Shown here one piece after another: positions 44,011 through 53,266 of a stretch of DNA of 64,000 nucleotides. The notes under the pieces are model-generated. The model made no database searches and was not told where the DNA came from. It saw only the letters and a program-made list of their open reading frames with translations. Within the stretch, counting starts at the first letter, position 1; each line of letters begins with the position of its first letter. Source of the DNA: Terriglobus tenax (GTDB lineage: Bacteria > Acidobacteriota > Terriglobia > Terriglobales > Acidobacteriaceae); contig NZ_JAGSYA010000003.1 of NCBI RefSeq assembly GCF_025685395.1, forward strand, positions 124,001 through 188,000, written 5' to 3'. Both the position numbers and the translations under genes were made by a program.

Positions 44011-44919
44011 ATGGAAATTGGCCTCATCGGTCTGGGAAAAATGGGTGGCAACATGGCGGAGCGTCTTCGCCAGGCTGGTCACAAGGTAGTCGGGTTCGAC
44101 TTTAACCCGGAAACCACCGCGAAGCTGACAGCGGCTGGTTCCGTTGGCGTAAATACGCTGGAGGACCTGGTCAAGAACCTGACCGCCGCCAAGCGCGCTA
44201 TCTGGATCATGGTTCCGGCCGGCGACCCGGTCGACGAGACCATCGCCAAGCTAAAGCCGCTGGTCAACAAGGGCGACATCTTCATCGATGGCGGCAACTC
44301 GAACTACAAGGACACCATTCGCCGCCACGACGCTCTGAAGACCGAGGGCTACGAGTACGTCGACGTGGGAACCTCCGGCGGCGTATGGGGCCTGAAGGAA
44401 GGCTACTCGCTGATGATCGGCGGCGATGAAGAGCCCGTGACCTATCTTTCGCCCATCTTTGAAGCGCTTGCACCGACGCCCACCACGGGCTGGGGACATG
44501 TTGGCCCCACCGGCGCCGGCCACTTCACCAAGATGGTGCACAACGGCATTGAGTACGGCATGATGCAGGCCTTCGCCGAGGGCTTTGCCATCATGAAGGC
44601 CAAGGAGAGCATGAAGCTGGACCTGGCGCAGATCTCTGAGGTCTGGCGTTATGGCTCGGTTGTCCGCTCCTGGCTGCTGGACCTGACCGCCGAAGCTCTG
44701 AAGGAAAACCCGAACCTCGAGGGCCTGGCCGCTTATGTTCCTGACTCCGGCGAAGGCCGCTGGACGGTATTTGAGGCCATTGACCTCAATGTTTCCGCCC
44801 CGGTCATCACCGAATCTCTGATTCGCCGCCTGCGCTCGCGCGAAGACAATAACTATACGGACCGTGCTCTCTCGATCATGCGGAACGCATTCGGTGGCCA
44901 CTCGGTCAAGAAGTCCTAA
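44011..44919 (+). CDS. gnd: 6-phosphogluconate dehydrogenase, decarboxylating (short, GndA/YqeC type)
   Basis: 302 residues, oxidising 6-phosphogluconate to ribulose-5-phosphate and CO2. The nucleotide site is GLGKMGGNMAERL with GFDFN at the end of beta-2; the acidic residue there suggests NAD rather than NADP use. DGGNSNYKD, GAGHFTKMVHNGIEYG are the substrate and catalytic signatures. The 302-residue length is the short bacterial form, not the 470-residue classic one. TTAGGAG precedes the ATG. It starts the gnd-zwf-pgl-glk operon. Confidence 0.96.
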   Translation: MEIGLIGLGKMGGNMAERLRQAGHKVVGFDFNPETTAKLTAAGSVGVNTLEDLVKNLTAAKRAIWIMVPAGDPVDETIAKLKPLVNKGDIFIDGGNSNYKDTIRRHDALKTEGYEYVDVGTSGGVWGLKEGYSLMIGGDEEPVTYLSPIFEALAPTPTTGWGHVGPTGAGHFTKMVHNGIEYGMMQAFAEGFAIMKAKESMKLDLAQISEVWRYGSVVRSWLLDLTAEALKENPNLEGLAAYVPDSGEGRWTVFEAIDLNVSAPVITESLIRRLRSREDNNYTDRALSIMRNAFGGHSVKKS

Positions 44920-44963
44920 ACCAGAAGTATTAGCTTTAAGTAGTAAGGAGCTCGTGTAAGCCC

Positions 44964-46502
44964 ATGGCGACTGCCGAAGTAACTGTATCTCCCGCGACCG
45001 TGAACGAACAGCGTAACGAGCGCAAGCCTGACCCCTGCATCGTGGTCATTTTTGGCGCCTCGGGTGACCTGACCAAACGTAAACTTCTGCCGGCCCTGTT
45101 CCACCTGGAACAGGAAGGTCTGTTGCCGGAAGAGTTTGCGGTGGTTGGCGTTGCCCGCCGCGACCTGTCTGCCACCTTCGCCCCGGATATGCGCGACGGC
45201 ATTCTGAAGGGCGGTGGTGTGGACGAGGACGACCCGAAGCTGAAGAACTTTGTCGACCGCGTTCATTACTTCACCACCGACTTCGATAACGACAAGGGCT
45301 TTGCGGACCTGAAGTCCACCCTGTCAGACCTGGACCAGAAGTACGGTACCAAGGGCAACCGCCTGTTCTACCTGGCGGTTGCTCCTGAGTACTTCTCTGA
45401 CATCATTCACCGTCTCGGCAACCAGAAGATGGTCAAGCCGGAGAGCGGTGCGTGGGTCCGCGTCATCATCGAAAAGCCCTTCGGCCATGACCTGCAGTCG
45501 GCGCGCGAGCTGAACGACGAGGTCAATGAGGTTCTGGGCGAAGACCAGATCTTCCGCATTGACCACTACCTGGGCAAGGAGACGGTGCAGAACATCCTCG
45601 TCTTCCGCTTCGGCAACGGCATCTTTGAGCCGGTGTGGAACCGCACCTATATCGACAACGTGCAGATCACCGCGGCTGAGTCGATCGGTATTGAAGGCCG
45701 TGGACCGTTCTACGAGAAGGCCGGCGCATCGCGCGACATTCTGCAGAACCACATGATGGAAGTGCTCAGCTATGTTGCGATGGAGCCGCCGGACTCGTTC
45801 GAGGCCTCGACCATCCGCACCGAGAAGCTGAAGGTATGGCGTGCCATTGAACCGATCAAGCCAGAGAACACCGTCCGTGGCCAGTATGGCCCCGGCGTGG
45901 TCGATGGGAAAGAAGTGATCGGCTACCGCCAGGAAGATCGCGTCAATCCAGAGTCGCAGACTGAGACCTTCGGCGCACTGAAGCTGGAGATTGAAAACTG
46001 GCGCTGGGCGGGCGTTCCGTTCTACATTCGCGCGGGCAAGCGTCTTGCCAACCGCGAGACCGAGATCACCATCACCTTCAAACAGCCGCCGCTGCACATC
46101 TTCAAGGGAACCACGAACAATTGCAGCACGCAGGTTACGCCGAACATCCTGACCATGCGCATCCAGCCGGACGAGGGTATCAGCCTGCGTTTCGGCGCTA
46201 AGGTTCCCGGACCGACCACCAACATCGCCCCGGTGACCATGAACTTCAAGTATGCCGATGCCTTTGGCAAGTCCACCGCCAACGGCTACGAGCGTCTGCT
46301 GCTGGACGCCATGCTGGGTGATGCCACACTGTTCGCACACCGTGACGGTGTGGAGGCCACCTGGGCTCTGTTCACACCGCTGCTGGAGCAGTGGGCCGCT
46401 AACCCGATCGCCGACTTCCCGAACTACAAGGCGGGAAGCTGGGGACCGGATGCCTCCAACGAGCTGCTGGCACGCGATGGCCGCTGCTGGAAGAGCTGCT
46501 AA
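44964..46502 (+). CDS. zwf: Glucose-6-phosphate dehydrogenase
   Basis: 512 residues catalysing the first oxidation of the pentose phosphate pathway. IFGASGDLTKRKLLPALFHL is the NADP-binding start and RIDHYLGKETVQN the active-site signature with the catalytic His. A short polar extension (about 1-20) precedes the core. AAGGAG lies upstream, at longer than usual spacing. It is followed by pgl after about 20 bases, in the operon gnd-zwf-pgl-glk. All usual motifs are kept. Confidence 0.98.
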   Translation: MATAEVTVSPATVNEQRNERKPDPCIVVIFGASGDLTKRKLLPALFHLEQEGLLPEEFAVVGVARRDLSATFAPDMRDGILKGGGVDEDDPKLKNFVDRVHYFTTDFDNDKGFADLKSTLSDLDQKYGTKGNRLFYLAVAPEYFSDIIHRLGNQKMVKPESGAWVRVIIEKPFGHDLQSARELNDEVNEVLGEDQIFRIDHYLGKETVQNILVFRFGNGIFEPVWNRTYIDNVQITAAESIGIEGRGPFYEKAGASRDILQNHMMEVLSYVAMEPPDSFEASTIRTEKLKVWRAIEPIKPENTVRGQYGPGVVDGKEVIGYRQEDRVNPESQTETFGALKLEIENWRWAGVPFYIRAGKRLANRETEITITFKQPPLHIFKGTTNNCSTQVTPNILTMRIQPDEGISLRFGAKVPGPTTNIAPVTMNFKYADAFGKSTANGYERLLLDAMLGDATLFAHRDGVEATWALFTPLLEQWAANPIADFPNYKAGSWGPDASNELLARDGRCWKSC

Positions 46503-46521
46503 CAACAGATAAGGATCAGCA

Positions 46522-47304
46522 ATGGCTCGGACCACTCTCGTTACCCTGGATGTGTCGCCGGATTCGGCGGCCGTAGCAAAGAAAGCGGCCGAGCACCTGG
46601 CCGCAACCGTAAAGCAGGCGGTGGCAGCGCGCGGAATCGCGCGCGTTGCCATCTCCGGCGGTTCTACCCCAAAACGCATGTTCGCCCTGCTGGCGCAGGA
46701 GCCTTTCCTGAGCGGGATCCCCTGGGACAAGGTGCATCTCTACTGGGTGGATGAGCGCTGCGTTGCGCCCACCGATCCTGAATCCAACTTCGGCGTCACC
46801 AAGGAGCTGCTGCTGGACAAGGTACCGCTGCCCGCATCGCAGGTCTATCGCATGGAAGGCGAACTGGACCCCCAGGAAGCCAGCTCGCGTTACGAAGCCC
46901 TGATCCGCAACACCTTCAAGCTGGAAGGCGCCGAGACCCCGGTCTTCGACCTGGTGCAGCTTGGCATGGGCGACGACGGCCATACCGCCTCACTGTTCCC
47001 GCACACCGCGGGCATCGACGAGATGGGCCGTATCGCCTTCGCGAACCACGTTCCGCAGAAGAACACCTGGCGCATCACGCTCTCGTGGCCGGTTATCAAC
47101 GCCGCCCGCGAGGTCGTCTTCCTCATCGAAGGTGCCGCCAAGACCGAGGTTCTGTCGCGCGTTCTCACCGGTCCGAAGGATGTTGAGACGTTGCCCTCGC
47201 AACTGATTCGCCCCGCAAATGGTAAGCTGCTCTTTTTGCTGGATACGGTCGCGGCGGCGAAGCTGCCCGCGCCCAATGGCGGCACCATGGAGTGGGTTGG
47301 ATGA
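46522..47304 (+). CDS. pgl: 6-phosphogluconolactonase
   Basis: 260 residues hydrolysing the lactone made by Zwf. SGGSTPKRMFALLAQ is the N-terminal signature, PWDKVHLYWVDERCV the second and MGDDGHTASLFPH the third, all typical of the NagB-like lactonase family. AAGGA lies just before the ATG. The end of the gene overlaps the glucokinase start by ATGA, so translation is coupled. It sits between zwf and glk. Confidence 0.96.
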   Translation: MARTTLVTLDVSPDSAAVAKKAAEHLAATVKQAVAARGIARVAISGGSTPKRMFALLAQEPFLSGIPWDKVHLYWVDERCVAPTDPESNFGVTKELLLDKVPLPASQVYRMEGELDPQEASSRYEALIRNTFKLEGAETPVFDLVQLGMGDDGHTASLFPHTAGIDEMGRIAFANHVPQKNTWRITLSWPVINAAREVVFLIEGAAKTEVLSRVLTGPKDVETLPSQLIRPANGKLLFLLDTVAAAKLPAPNGGTMEWVG

Positions 47305-48338
47305 TTCTTGCAGGCGACGTCGGCGGTACAAAAGCACACTTAGCTCTCTTTGATTTCACCGGCGGACGCCTGCACATGCTGTGCGAGCACAAGTTCCCCT
47401 CGCGTGATTTCAGTGGTGTGGAAGATGTAGTGAAGGCCTTCATCCAGAAGGCGAAGTGCGATGATGGACAAACCATCACCGCAGCCTGCTTCGGCGCTCC
47501 CGGCCCGGTCATCGACCAGCGCATGGAGCCCACCAACCTGCCCTGGAAGCTGGACGCACGTGCCATCTCGCGCACCTGCGATATTCCGCACGTCCTTCTG
47601 CTCAATGATCTTGAGGCCAATGCTTACGGCATTCCCGAACTGGAAGCCAGTGACCTGGTGACGCTTTACCAGGGCGATGCGTCGGCGGTCGGCAACGCGG
47701 GGTTGATCTCCGCCGGTACCGGACTGGGCGAAGCTTTGCTCATCTGGAACGGCAAGCGCCACATCCCGGTAGCCAGCGAAGGCGGCCATACGGACTTTGC
47801 CGCGCGCACGCCGGACGAGATTGAGCTGCTGCAGTACCTGACGGCAAAATTGAACGGCCGCGTCAGCTACGAGCGCGTCATCTCCGGGCTGGGACTGATC
47901 AACATCTACACCTTCTTCCGCGATGTGAAGAAGCTGGATGAGCCGCAATGGCTGAAGGACCGCATGGCCACCGAAGACCCGAACCTGGTCATCGGCACCT
48001 GCGGTGAGGATGGATCGAGCGAACTGTGCGCGGCCACGCTGAACCTGTTTGCCGGTGTCTATGGCGCAGAGGCAGGCAATATCGCGCTGAAGGTCCTGGC
48101 GCGCGGCGGTATCTATCTGGGCGGAGGGATCTCACCCAAGCTGCTGAAGACGCTGCAGAATGGAACCTTCCGCCAGGCTTTCCTGGCCAAGGGCCGCCTG
48201 TCGCCGCTGCTGGAAACCATCACGGTGCGGGTCATCCTGAACCAGAGTTGTGCCCTGCTGGGCGCCGCGGCTTACGCAGAATCACGCGCAGCCGAATTCT
48301 CAGGTACCAGCGAACGCGCGGCATCGCGCCAGCAGTAA
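47301..48338 (+). CDS. glk: Glucokinase (Glk family)
   Basis: 345 residues, phosphorylating glucose with ATP. The N-terminus MILAGDVGGTKAHLALFDF is the phosphate-binding loop of the E. coli-type Glk family, not the ROK type. LLNDLEANAYG and SAGTGLGEALL are conserved substrate-site loops and GIYLGGGISPKLLK the adenosine-site region. The ATG at 47301 overlaps the pgl stop by ATGA. A GTG nine bases upstream is an unlikely start. This completes a glucose to ribulose-5-phosphate set with gnd, zwf and pgl. Confidence 0.96.
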   Translation: MILAGDVGGTKAHLALFDFTGGRLHMLCEHKFPSRDFSGVEDVVKAFIQKAKCDDGQTITAACFGAPGPVIDQRMEPTNLPWKLDARAISRTCDIPHVLLLNDLEANAYGIPELEASDLVTLYQGDASAVGNAGLISAGTGLGEALLIWNGKRHIPVASEGGHTDFAARTPDEIELLQYLTAKLNGRVSYERVISGLGLINIYTFFRDVKKLDEPQWLKDRMATEDPNLVIGTCGEDGSSELCAATLNLFAGVYGAEAGNIALKVLARGGIYLGGGISPKLLKTLQNGTFRQAFLAKGRLSPLLETITVRVILNQSCALLGAAAYAESRAAEFSGTSERAASRQQ

Positions 48339-48354
48339 GCCGAATCAATCAAAT

Positions 48355-48385
48355 AAAGGCACGCCCCCTCATTGGGCGTGCCTTT
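48355..48385 (+). terminator. Terminator after glk
   Basis: AAAGGCACGCCC (48355-48366), loop CCTCATT, GGGCGTGCCTTT (48374-48385): perfect 12-bp stem ending in TTT. Confidence 0.9.
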
Positions 48386-48408
48386 GCCTTTCTTGTGTTT
48401 TGCCATTC

Positions 48409-48426
48409 TGGAAGGATCTGCATTTC
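48409..48426. repeat. Fragment of the GTCATCC...GGATCTGC repeat family
   Basis: TGGAAGGATCTGCATTTC matches the right half of the dispersed repeat seen in reverse at 240-262. It lies in the gap between glk and the aminopeptidase gene. Confidence 0.4.
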
Positions 48427-48533
48427 AAAACAATGGCTCTCCCTTGTAATTCGGGTAGAACCGTGTTTCTGGAAGAAGTCTCAGGTAGCTCGCGAAACCT
48501 CCCCGGCTCTGGTATCGTCCTTTCATTCAACAG

Positions 48534-51101
48534 ATGCGAATTCAGCTTTCCGTTTTCCTTGCTGCACTTTGTTTCCTACCCTCTGCACACGCACAGCGTC
48601 TCCCCGCGCATGCGCACCCGTCGCATTACGCGCTGACGATTACGCCTGATCTAAAGACGGCGGTCTTTACCGGCGAAGAGATAATCGATCTCACGCTGGA
48701 TACGCCCTCCAGCACCATTACGCTGAATGCGGCAGAGATCCAGTTCCAGTCCGTGCAGGCTGTGGGGCAGACCGCCAGCGTTTCGCTCGACGAGGCAAAG
48801 GAGCAGGCCACCTTCACCTTCGCAAAACCGCTGCCCGCTGGCCCTGTTGCACTGCATATCCAATACACCGGCATCCTGAACGACAAGTTGCGCGGCTTCT
48901 ATCTCTCCAGGACGCCCCAGCGCAACTACGGCGTCACCCAGTTTGAGCCAACCGACGCGCGGCGCGCCTTCCCCTCGTTCGATGAGCCCGCCTTCAAAGC
49001 CACCTATGACATTGCTCTGGTGCTGGACAAGGGCGATACCGCCATCTCCAACACGCAGGTCGTCAGCGATAAGCCCACCTCTGACAACAAGCACACGCTC
49101 ACCTTTGCCACGACGCCGAAGATGTCCACCTATCTTGTCGCCTTCCTCGTCGGAGAGTTCAGGTGCTCTACCGGTAAGGCCGATGGTGTGCCCATCCGCG
49201 CCTGCTCCACACCGGACAAGGTGAAGTACACGAAGTACGCGGTTGAGTCGGCCGAGTCTCTCCTGCACTACTACAACCAGTACTTCGGCATTCCATATCC
49301 GATGCCCAAGCTCGACATGATCGCGCTGCCGGACTTCGAAGCCGGTGCGATGGAGAACTTCGGCTGCATTACCTATCGCGAGACCGATCTGCTGGTGGAC
49401 TCGAAGAACGGCTCCATCCCCGCAAAGAAGAATGTGGCGGAGGTTGTTGCGCATGAGATGGCGCACCAGTGGTTCGGCGACATGGTGACCATGCAGTGGT
49501 GGGACAACCTGTGGCTGAACGAGGGATTTGCCACGTGGATGGAGAAGAAGTCGCTGGCCGCGCTGCATCCGGAGTGGAACATGCAGCAGGACCGCGTTGA
49601 AGAGCTGAACGATACGCTCAACTACGACTCCGACCGGTCCACGCGCCCGATTCGTGCCAGGGCCGAGACGCCTGATGAGATCAACGAGCTGTTTGACGGC
49701 ATTGCCTATGGCAAGGCCGGTGCTGTGCTTGCCATGGTGGAGCACTATATCGGCGCCGACCTCTTTCGCCAGGGTGTCCACAACTACCTTGCGGCGCATC
49801 TCTACGGCAACGCCACAGCGGAAGACTTCTGGACAGCGCAGACAGCCATCAGCCATCAGCCGATCGATCGCATCATGGAGAGCTTCATCAGCCAACCGGG
49901 TGCTCCGCTGCTGCATTTTGCGGATAAGGCAGAAGAGTCCCCAGCGTTGCCGCAAAGCCGTTTCTACCTGTCGCCCATGGAAATGAATCGTCCGGTTGCA
50001 GGGCGTACGCAGGAGTGGACGGTTCCCATCTGCCTGAAAGGCGTCGCAGCGGACCTTTGCCGCGTGATGGATCCGTCTGAAAAGAATGCGACCATCCCGG
50101 AGCCGTTCTTCTTCGCCAACTCCGGCGCTACAGGCTACTACCGTGCTGTCTACACGCAGCAGCAATACAACAACATTCTGCAAACGCTGGAAGCGCGCTT
50201 CTCCCCCGCCGAACGCATGCTCTTCCTGGGTGAGCGAGAGGCACTGATGAGGGCAGGGCTTACGCAGGCGGCGGACTACCTGAACCTTCTCCGCATGGTG
50301 AAGAACGACAGCAGTTCTGCCGTAATGGGAACCGTTGCCGGCGGGTTGATCGGCGTGGACGCGCGCATTGTTTCTGACGAAGATCGACCGCGCCTGCAGG
50401 CATGGATTCGTACACAATATCGCCCGGTGTATGAGGCGCTCAGCAAGCCCTCGAAGCAGGACAGCTTTGAGAAGCAGAGCCTTCGCGCCACGCTCTTTGG
50501 CCTGCTTGGCTTTGCAGAAGACCCGCAGATCATCGCCGAGGCCAAACGTATGACCAGCCTTCTGTTCCGCGGCAGGATCGCGCTTGATCCTTCCATGACG
50601 GGTACAGCACTGGCGATTGCCGCGCGTAACGGCGACCCCTCGCTGTACGAACAGGTGCTGAAGGCATCGCAGGTTGTGAAGGATCCCGGCCTGCAGGCGG
50701 ACTTTCAGCACACGCTGGCTCGCTTCAGTAATCCCGCGCTGGTCAACGAGACGCTGAAGTATGCCGTATCCGGCGAGGTGCGCACACAGGATAGCTGGAT
50801 GCTGCTCTCCATCCTGCTCTCGCGGCCTGACACGCATACGCAGGCATGGGAGTTTGTGCAGCAGAACTGGCCCCAGGTGCAGGCCTCGCTGACCACCAGT
50901 TCCGGCGCGCGTATCGTCTCAGCCGTTGGCAGCTTCTGCACGCAGAACGAACGCACGCAGGTCGAGCGTTTCTTCACGGAGCACAAGGTTGACGCAGCGC
51001 AACGCACCCTGAAGAAGTCGCTGGACGCCATGGATGCCTGCATCGCCCTGCGTGCCAGCCAGCAGAAGCCGCTCTCTGCGTGGCTGGACGCGAACCGGTA
51101 G
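48534..51101 (+). CDS. M1 family aminopeptidase
   Basis: 855 residues, a zinc metalloprotease removing N-terminal amino acids. A signal peptide (about 1-20, ending SAHA) suggests it is exported. The exopeptidase motif GAMEN (271-275) and the zinc motif HEMAH (307-311) with the third ligand E330 in LWLNEGF are intact. The N-terminal beta domain is about 25-250, and the C-terminal alpha-helical domain (ERAP1-like) covers about 520-855. The substrate range cannot be deduced. It stands alone between terminators and the VWFA gene. Confidence 0.95.
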   Translation: MRIQLSVFLAALCFLPSAHAQRLPAHAHPSHYALTITPDLKTAVFTGEEIIDLTLDTPSSTITLNAAEIQFQSVQAVGQTASVSLDEAKEQATFTFAKPLPAGPVALHIQYTGILNDKLRGFYLSRTPQRNYGVTQFEPTDARRAFPSFDEPAFKATYDIALVLDKGDTAISNTQVVSDKPTSDNKHTLTFATTPKMSTYLVAFLVGEFRCSTGKADGVPIRACSTPDKVKYTKYAVESAESLLHYYNQYFGIPYPMPKLDMIALPDFEAGAMENFGCITYRETDLLVDSKNGSIPAKKNVAEVVAHEMAHQWFGDMVTMQWWDNLWLNEGFATWMEKKSLAALHPEWNMQQDRVEELNDTLNYDSDRSTRPIRARAETPDEINELFDGIAYGKAGAVLAMVEHYIGADLFRQGVHNYLAAHLYGNATAEDFWTAQTAISHQPIDRIMESFISQPGAPLLHFADKAEESPALPQSRFYLSPMEMNRPVAGRTQEWTVPICLKGVAADLCRVMDPSEKNATIPEPFFFANSGATGYYRAVYTQQQYNNILQTLEARFSPAERMLFLGEREALMRAGLTQAADYLNLLRMVKNDSSSAVMGTVAGGLIGVDARIVSDEDRPRLQAWIRTQYRPVYEALSKPSKQDSFEKQSLRATLFGLLGFAEDPQIIAEAKRMTSLLFRGRIALDPSMTGTALAIAARNGDPSLYEQVLKASQVVKDPGLQADFQHTLARFSNPALVNETLKYAVSGEVRTQDSWMLLSILLSRPDTHTQAWEFVQQNWPQVQASLTTSSGARIVSAVGSFCTQNERTQVERFFTEHKVDAAQRTLKKSLDAMDACIALRASQQKPLSAWLDANR

Positions 51102-51109
51102 TTGTACTG

Positions 51110-52687
51110 CTAGTTGTTCAGGTCGGTATCGGCGGTGCCAATTCGGCCGGTTGCCGTCATGCGAAGCGTGAAGCGGGCGCGCACTGCCTTGTCGTTGTGC
51201 TTCATGTGGTAGCGCAGGTTCAGCTGCTTGAGCAGGGGGCCGGTCGGCGGAGCATCCGCCCCGGCGGAGATCTTCATGCTGCGTGCATCGCGGTCAATCT
51301 CCTTGCCCTTCTTGTCGAACTGCGTACACATCAGGATCAGCTCGACGCGTCGCGGCTCCGTGTCCGTGGCATAGCTCCAGGGAACATTGCGCGGCTCGAC
51401 ATGCAGCAGAAAAGTATCGGGCGCGGTGGTGTCCTTCTCCAGAGTGACGGGAACGCCGTCGTACACCATCTTGCTGCTCTCTGCCGCGACAAGGTCGGTC
51501 ATCAGCCGCCGTGACGGGTTCGTCGGATCGACACGGCCCGGACCATACGCCAGGAAGTAGCCTTCGCGCGTCAGCACCTTCGTTCCGGGGCGATTCACGG
51601 TCACCACGATCTTGCGGAACTTCTGCATATCGCGTGAGGTGTCCGTCGGCCGGTAGGTCAGCGTGTAGAAGCTGGCGCCATCCTTGATTGCGGCGCCAAT
51701 CTCCGTATCCACATCGTTGCGGCCATACAGCGCTGCTCCTCCGGTGGATTTGGCCAGGGCGGCAAACTGGTAGTTGCCACCCATCGGATCGTTGAACGCA
51801 GCGGCATTGCCATACTTGCCGGGGTCAATCATCACGCCGGCAGGGTCAATGGTGTACAGCGTAATGCGGGCATCGCGCAGGGTATTGACGGCGTCCTGAA
51901 GGGCGTTGTCCACGCGGCGCTGCTGGTCCACGGCGGCGTTGGCAAAGTTAAAGGGAGGAAACCCTCGGCCTACCCAGATCATGTTCTTGTGGCCAAAGTG
52001 GCCGGTGGTCGCCTGCGCAACACGGCGCAGCGTGATGAAGGCCGTGGCATAGCGCTCACCGATCCAGGCAAACTGGTGCGTCTGCCAGGGATATGCGACA
52101 AAGTGCTTGTCCAGGGCCTGGATCAGGGCCTGCTTGTCCTGCGTGTAGTCCTTCACCACGTTCAGGTTCTGCAGGTCGACCGCCAGCAGCATGGTTGGAA
52201 TCTCCAGCTTGTCCGGCTGCTTCTCCAGGAACTTCTTCAGCGAGTACCGCGCGAACGCCATGTCTTCAAAGCGCGTGTTGAACTCATCCAGAACAATAAT
52301 GTTGACCGGCGCGCGTGGCGCCATCTTGTCCAGCTCAGCGGTGGAGTTGATGGTGAGCGATGCTGCCGGAACACTGGCTCCCGCATGCTCAAAGTTCAGC
52401 ACCTGCTGCGGCTCACCCATCTCCGTGACGGAGAAGTCTTCCTTGCGCAGGTCGGGGATGGGGTTGCCCTTGCCGTCGACAACCACCGCGTCCAGAATCA
52501 CCAGCCGCGTGTTGCGCTGGATGGTGTACGTTCCGTTCGGCTGCTGCTGTGCCGGGGTGGTGGGCTGCTGGGTGCCGGCAGGCGCTTGCTGTTGTGCCGG
52601 AGAAGGCGGTGTCGTACCGGCCGGGTCCTGTCCCATGGCTTGCACGGCCGCTGTTGCCAGCACAGCAGCCAGAAATAGAGTTCTCAT
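51110..52687 (-). CDS. VWFA-related domain protein of the acidobacterial type
   Basis: 525 residues from ATG 52687, which has GAGGTGAC before it. A signal peptide (about 1-19, ending QAMG) and a Gln/Pro/Thr-rich linker (about 20-55) precede a von Willebrand factor A-like domain (about 65-330): TRLVILDAVVVDGKG, DLRKEDFSVTEMGEPQQV, NIIVLDEFNTRF and TLYTIDPAGVMI. This sequence type (TIGR03436) is described as an Acidobacteria-associated VWFA domain, and many copies occur per genome. The metal-ion-dependent adhesion site is only partly recognisable. Function is unknown; adhesion or protein-protein contact outside the cytoplasm is likely. Confidence 0.9.
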   Translation of the reverse strand: MRTLFLAAVLATAAVQAMGQDPAGTTPPSPAQQQAPAGTQQPTTPAQQQPNGTYTIQRNTRLVILDAVVVDGKGNPIPDLRKEDFSVTEMGEPQQVLNFEHAGASVPAASLTINSTAELDKMAPRAPVNIIVLDEFNTRFEDMAFARYSLKKFLEKQPDKLEIPTMLLAVDLQNLNVVKDYTQDKQALIQALDKHFVAYPWQTHQFAWIGERYATAFITLRRVAQATTGHFGHKNMIWVGRGFPPFNFANAAVDQQRRVDNALQDAVNTLRDARITLYTIDPAGVMIDPGKYGNAAAFNDPMGGNYQFAALAKSTGGAALYGRNDVDTEIGAAIKDGASFYTLTYRPTDTSRDMQKFRKIVVTVNRPGTKVLTREGYFLAYGPGRVDPTNPSRRLMTDLVAAESSKMVYDGVPVTLEKDTTAPDTFLLHVEPRNVPWSYATDTEPRRVELILMCTQFDKKGKEIDRDARSMKISAGADAPPTGPLLKQLNLRYHMKHNDKAVRARFTLRMTATGRIGTADTDLNN

Positions 52688-52855
52688 CGGTGTCACCTCT
52701 GTCGTGTGCTTCCCGTATATGTGCGCCCGTTTGCCAGAAAGTTCGTTGGAGCGCGGTAACCAAGTCTGACACATGAAACGCCAATAGGTTGCGTTGCCGA
52801 CAGAGGTTTCTATCCCGTTGATCGGCCTTGCCATGCTTCGCAGGGCAAACCACCG

Positions 52856-53257
52856 TTATCTTCCTGCGTTTTCAGTCTCCAACAATTGCTGAACTCGAAT
52901 GCGGATCTCATCCCGGATCGCACGCACCTCCTCCAGCGGCAGACCTTTCGGATCGCGTAGCGGCCAGTCGTCCCGCCTGAGCCCGGGCACATAGGGGCAT
53001 TGATCGCCACAGCCCATGGTGATCAGCAACTGGGCTCCGCGTGCCAGCTCCTCGGTCAGCTTCCGTGGTGTTGCCGTGCTCAGGTCGATGCCCACTTCTG
53101 CCATGACCTTCTGAACCTCAGGATGCACGCGCGCTCCGGGCGCCGTCCCGGCCGAGATCGCCTGCGCCTTTGCAGGGTCCGCTCGTTGATTGAAGAAGGC
53201 CGCAGCCATCTGCGAACGTCCGGCGTTATGCACGCACGCAAAGATTACCTTGAACAT
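52856..53257 (-). CDS. arsC: Arsenate reductase, thioredoxin-type ArsC
   Basis: 133 residues of the low-molecular-weight phosphatase fold. The P-loop is C8-V-H-N-A-G-R14-S (ACVHNAGRSQ), and C83 and C87 (MGCGDQC) are positioned to form the redox relay of the thioredoxin-linked family. The Asp in DWPLRDP is the general acid. It reduces arsenate to arsenite for export. AGGAGAC precedes the ATG and the gene starts nine bases after arsM, so the two form one operon. The MGCGDQCPYVPG spacing (C83, C87) differs from the C82/C89 of S. aureus ArsC, so the relay geometry may be distinct. Confidence 0.93.
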   Translation of the reverse strand: MFKVIFACVHNAGRSQMAAAFFNQRADPAKAQAISAGTAPGARVHPEVQKVMAEVGIDLSTATPRKLTEELARGAQLLITMGCGDQCPYVPGLRRDDWPLRDPKGLPLEEVRAIRDEIRIRVQQLLETENAGR

Positions 53258-53266
53258 GTGTGTCTC

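Noticed and set aside
48651-50837. A 728-codon open frame on the minus strand over the M1 aminopeptidase
   Set aside because: It mirrors the third-codon-position bias of the aminopeptidase gene, has no motif and overlaps it fully.
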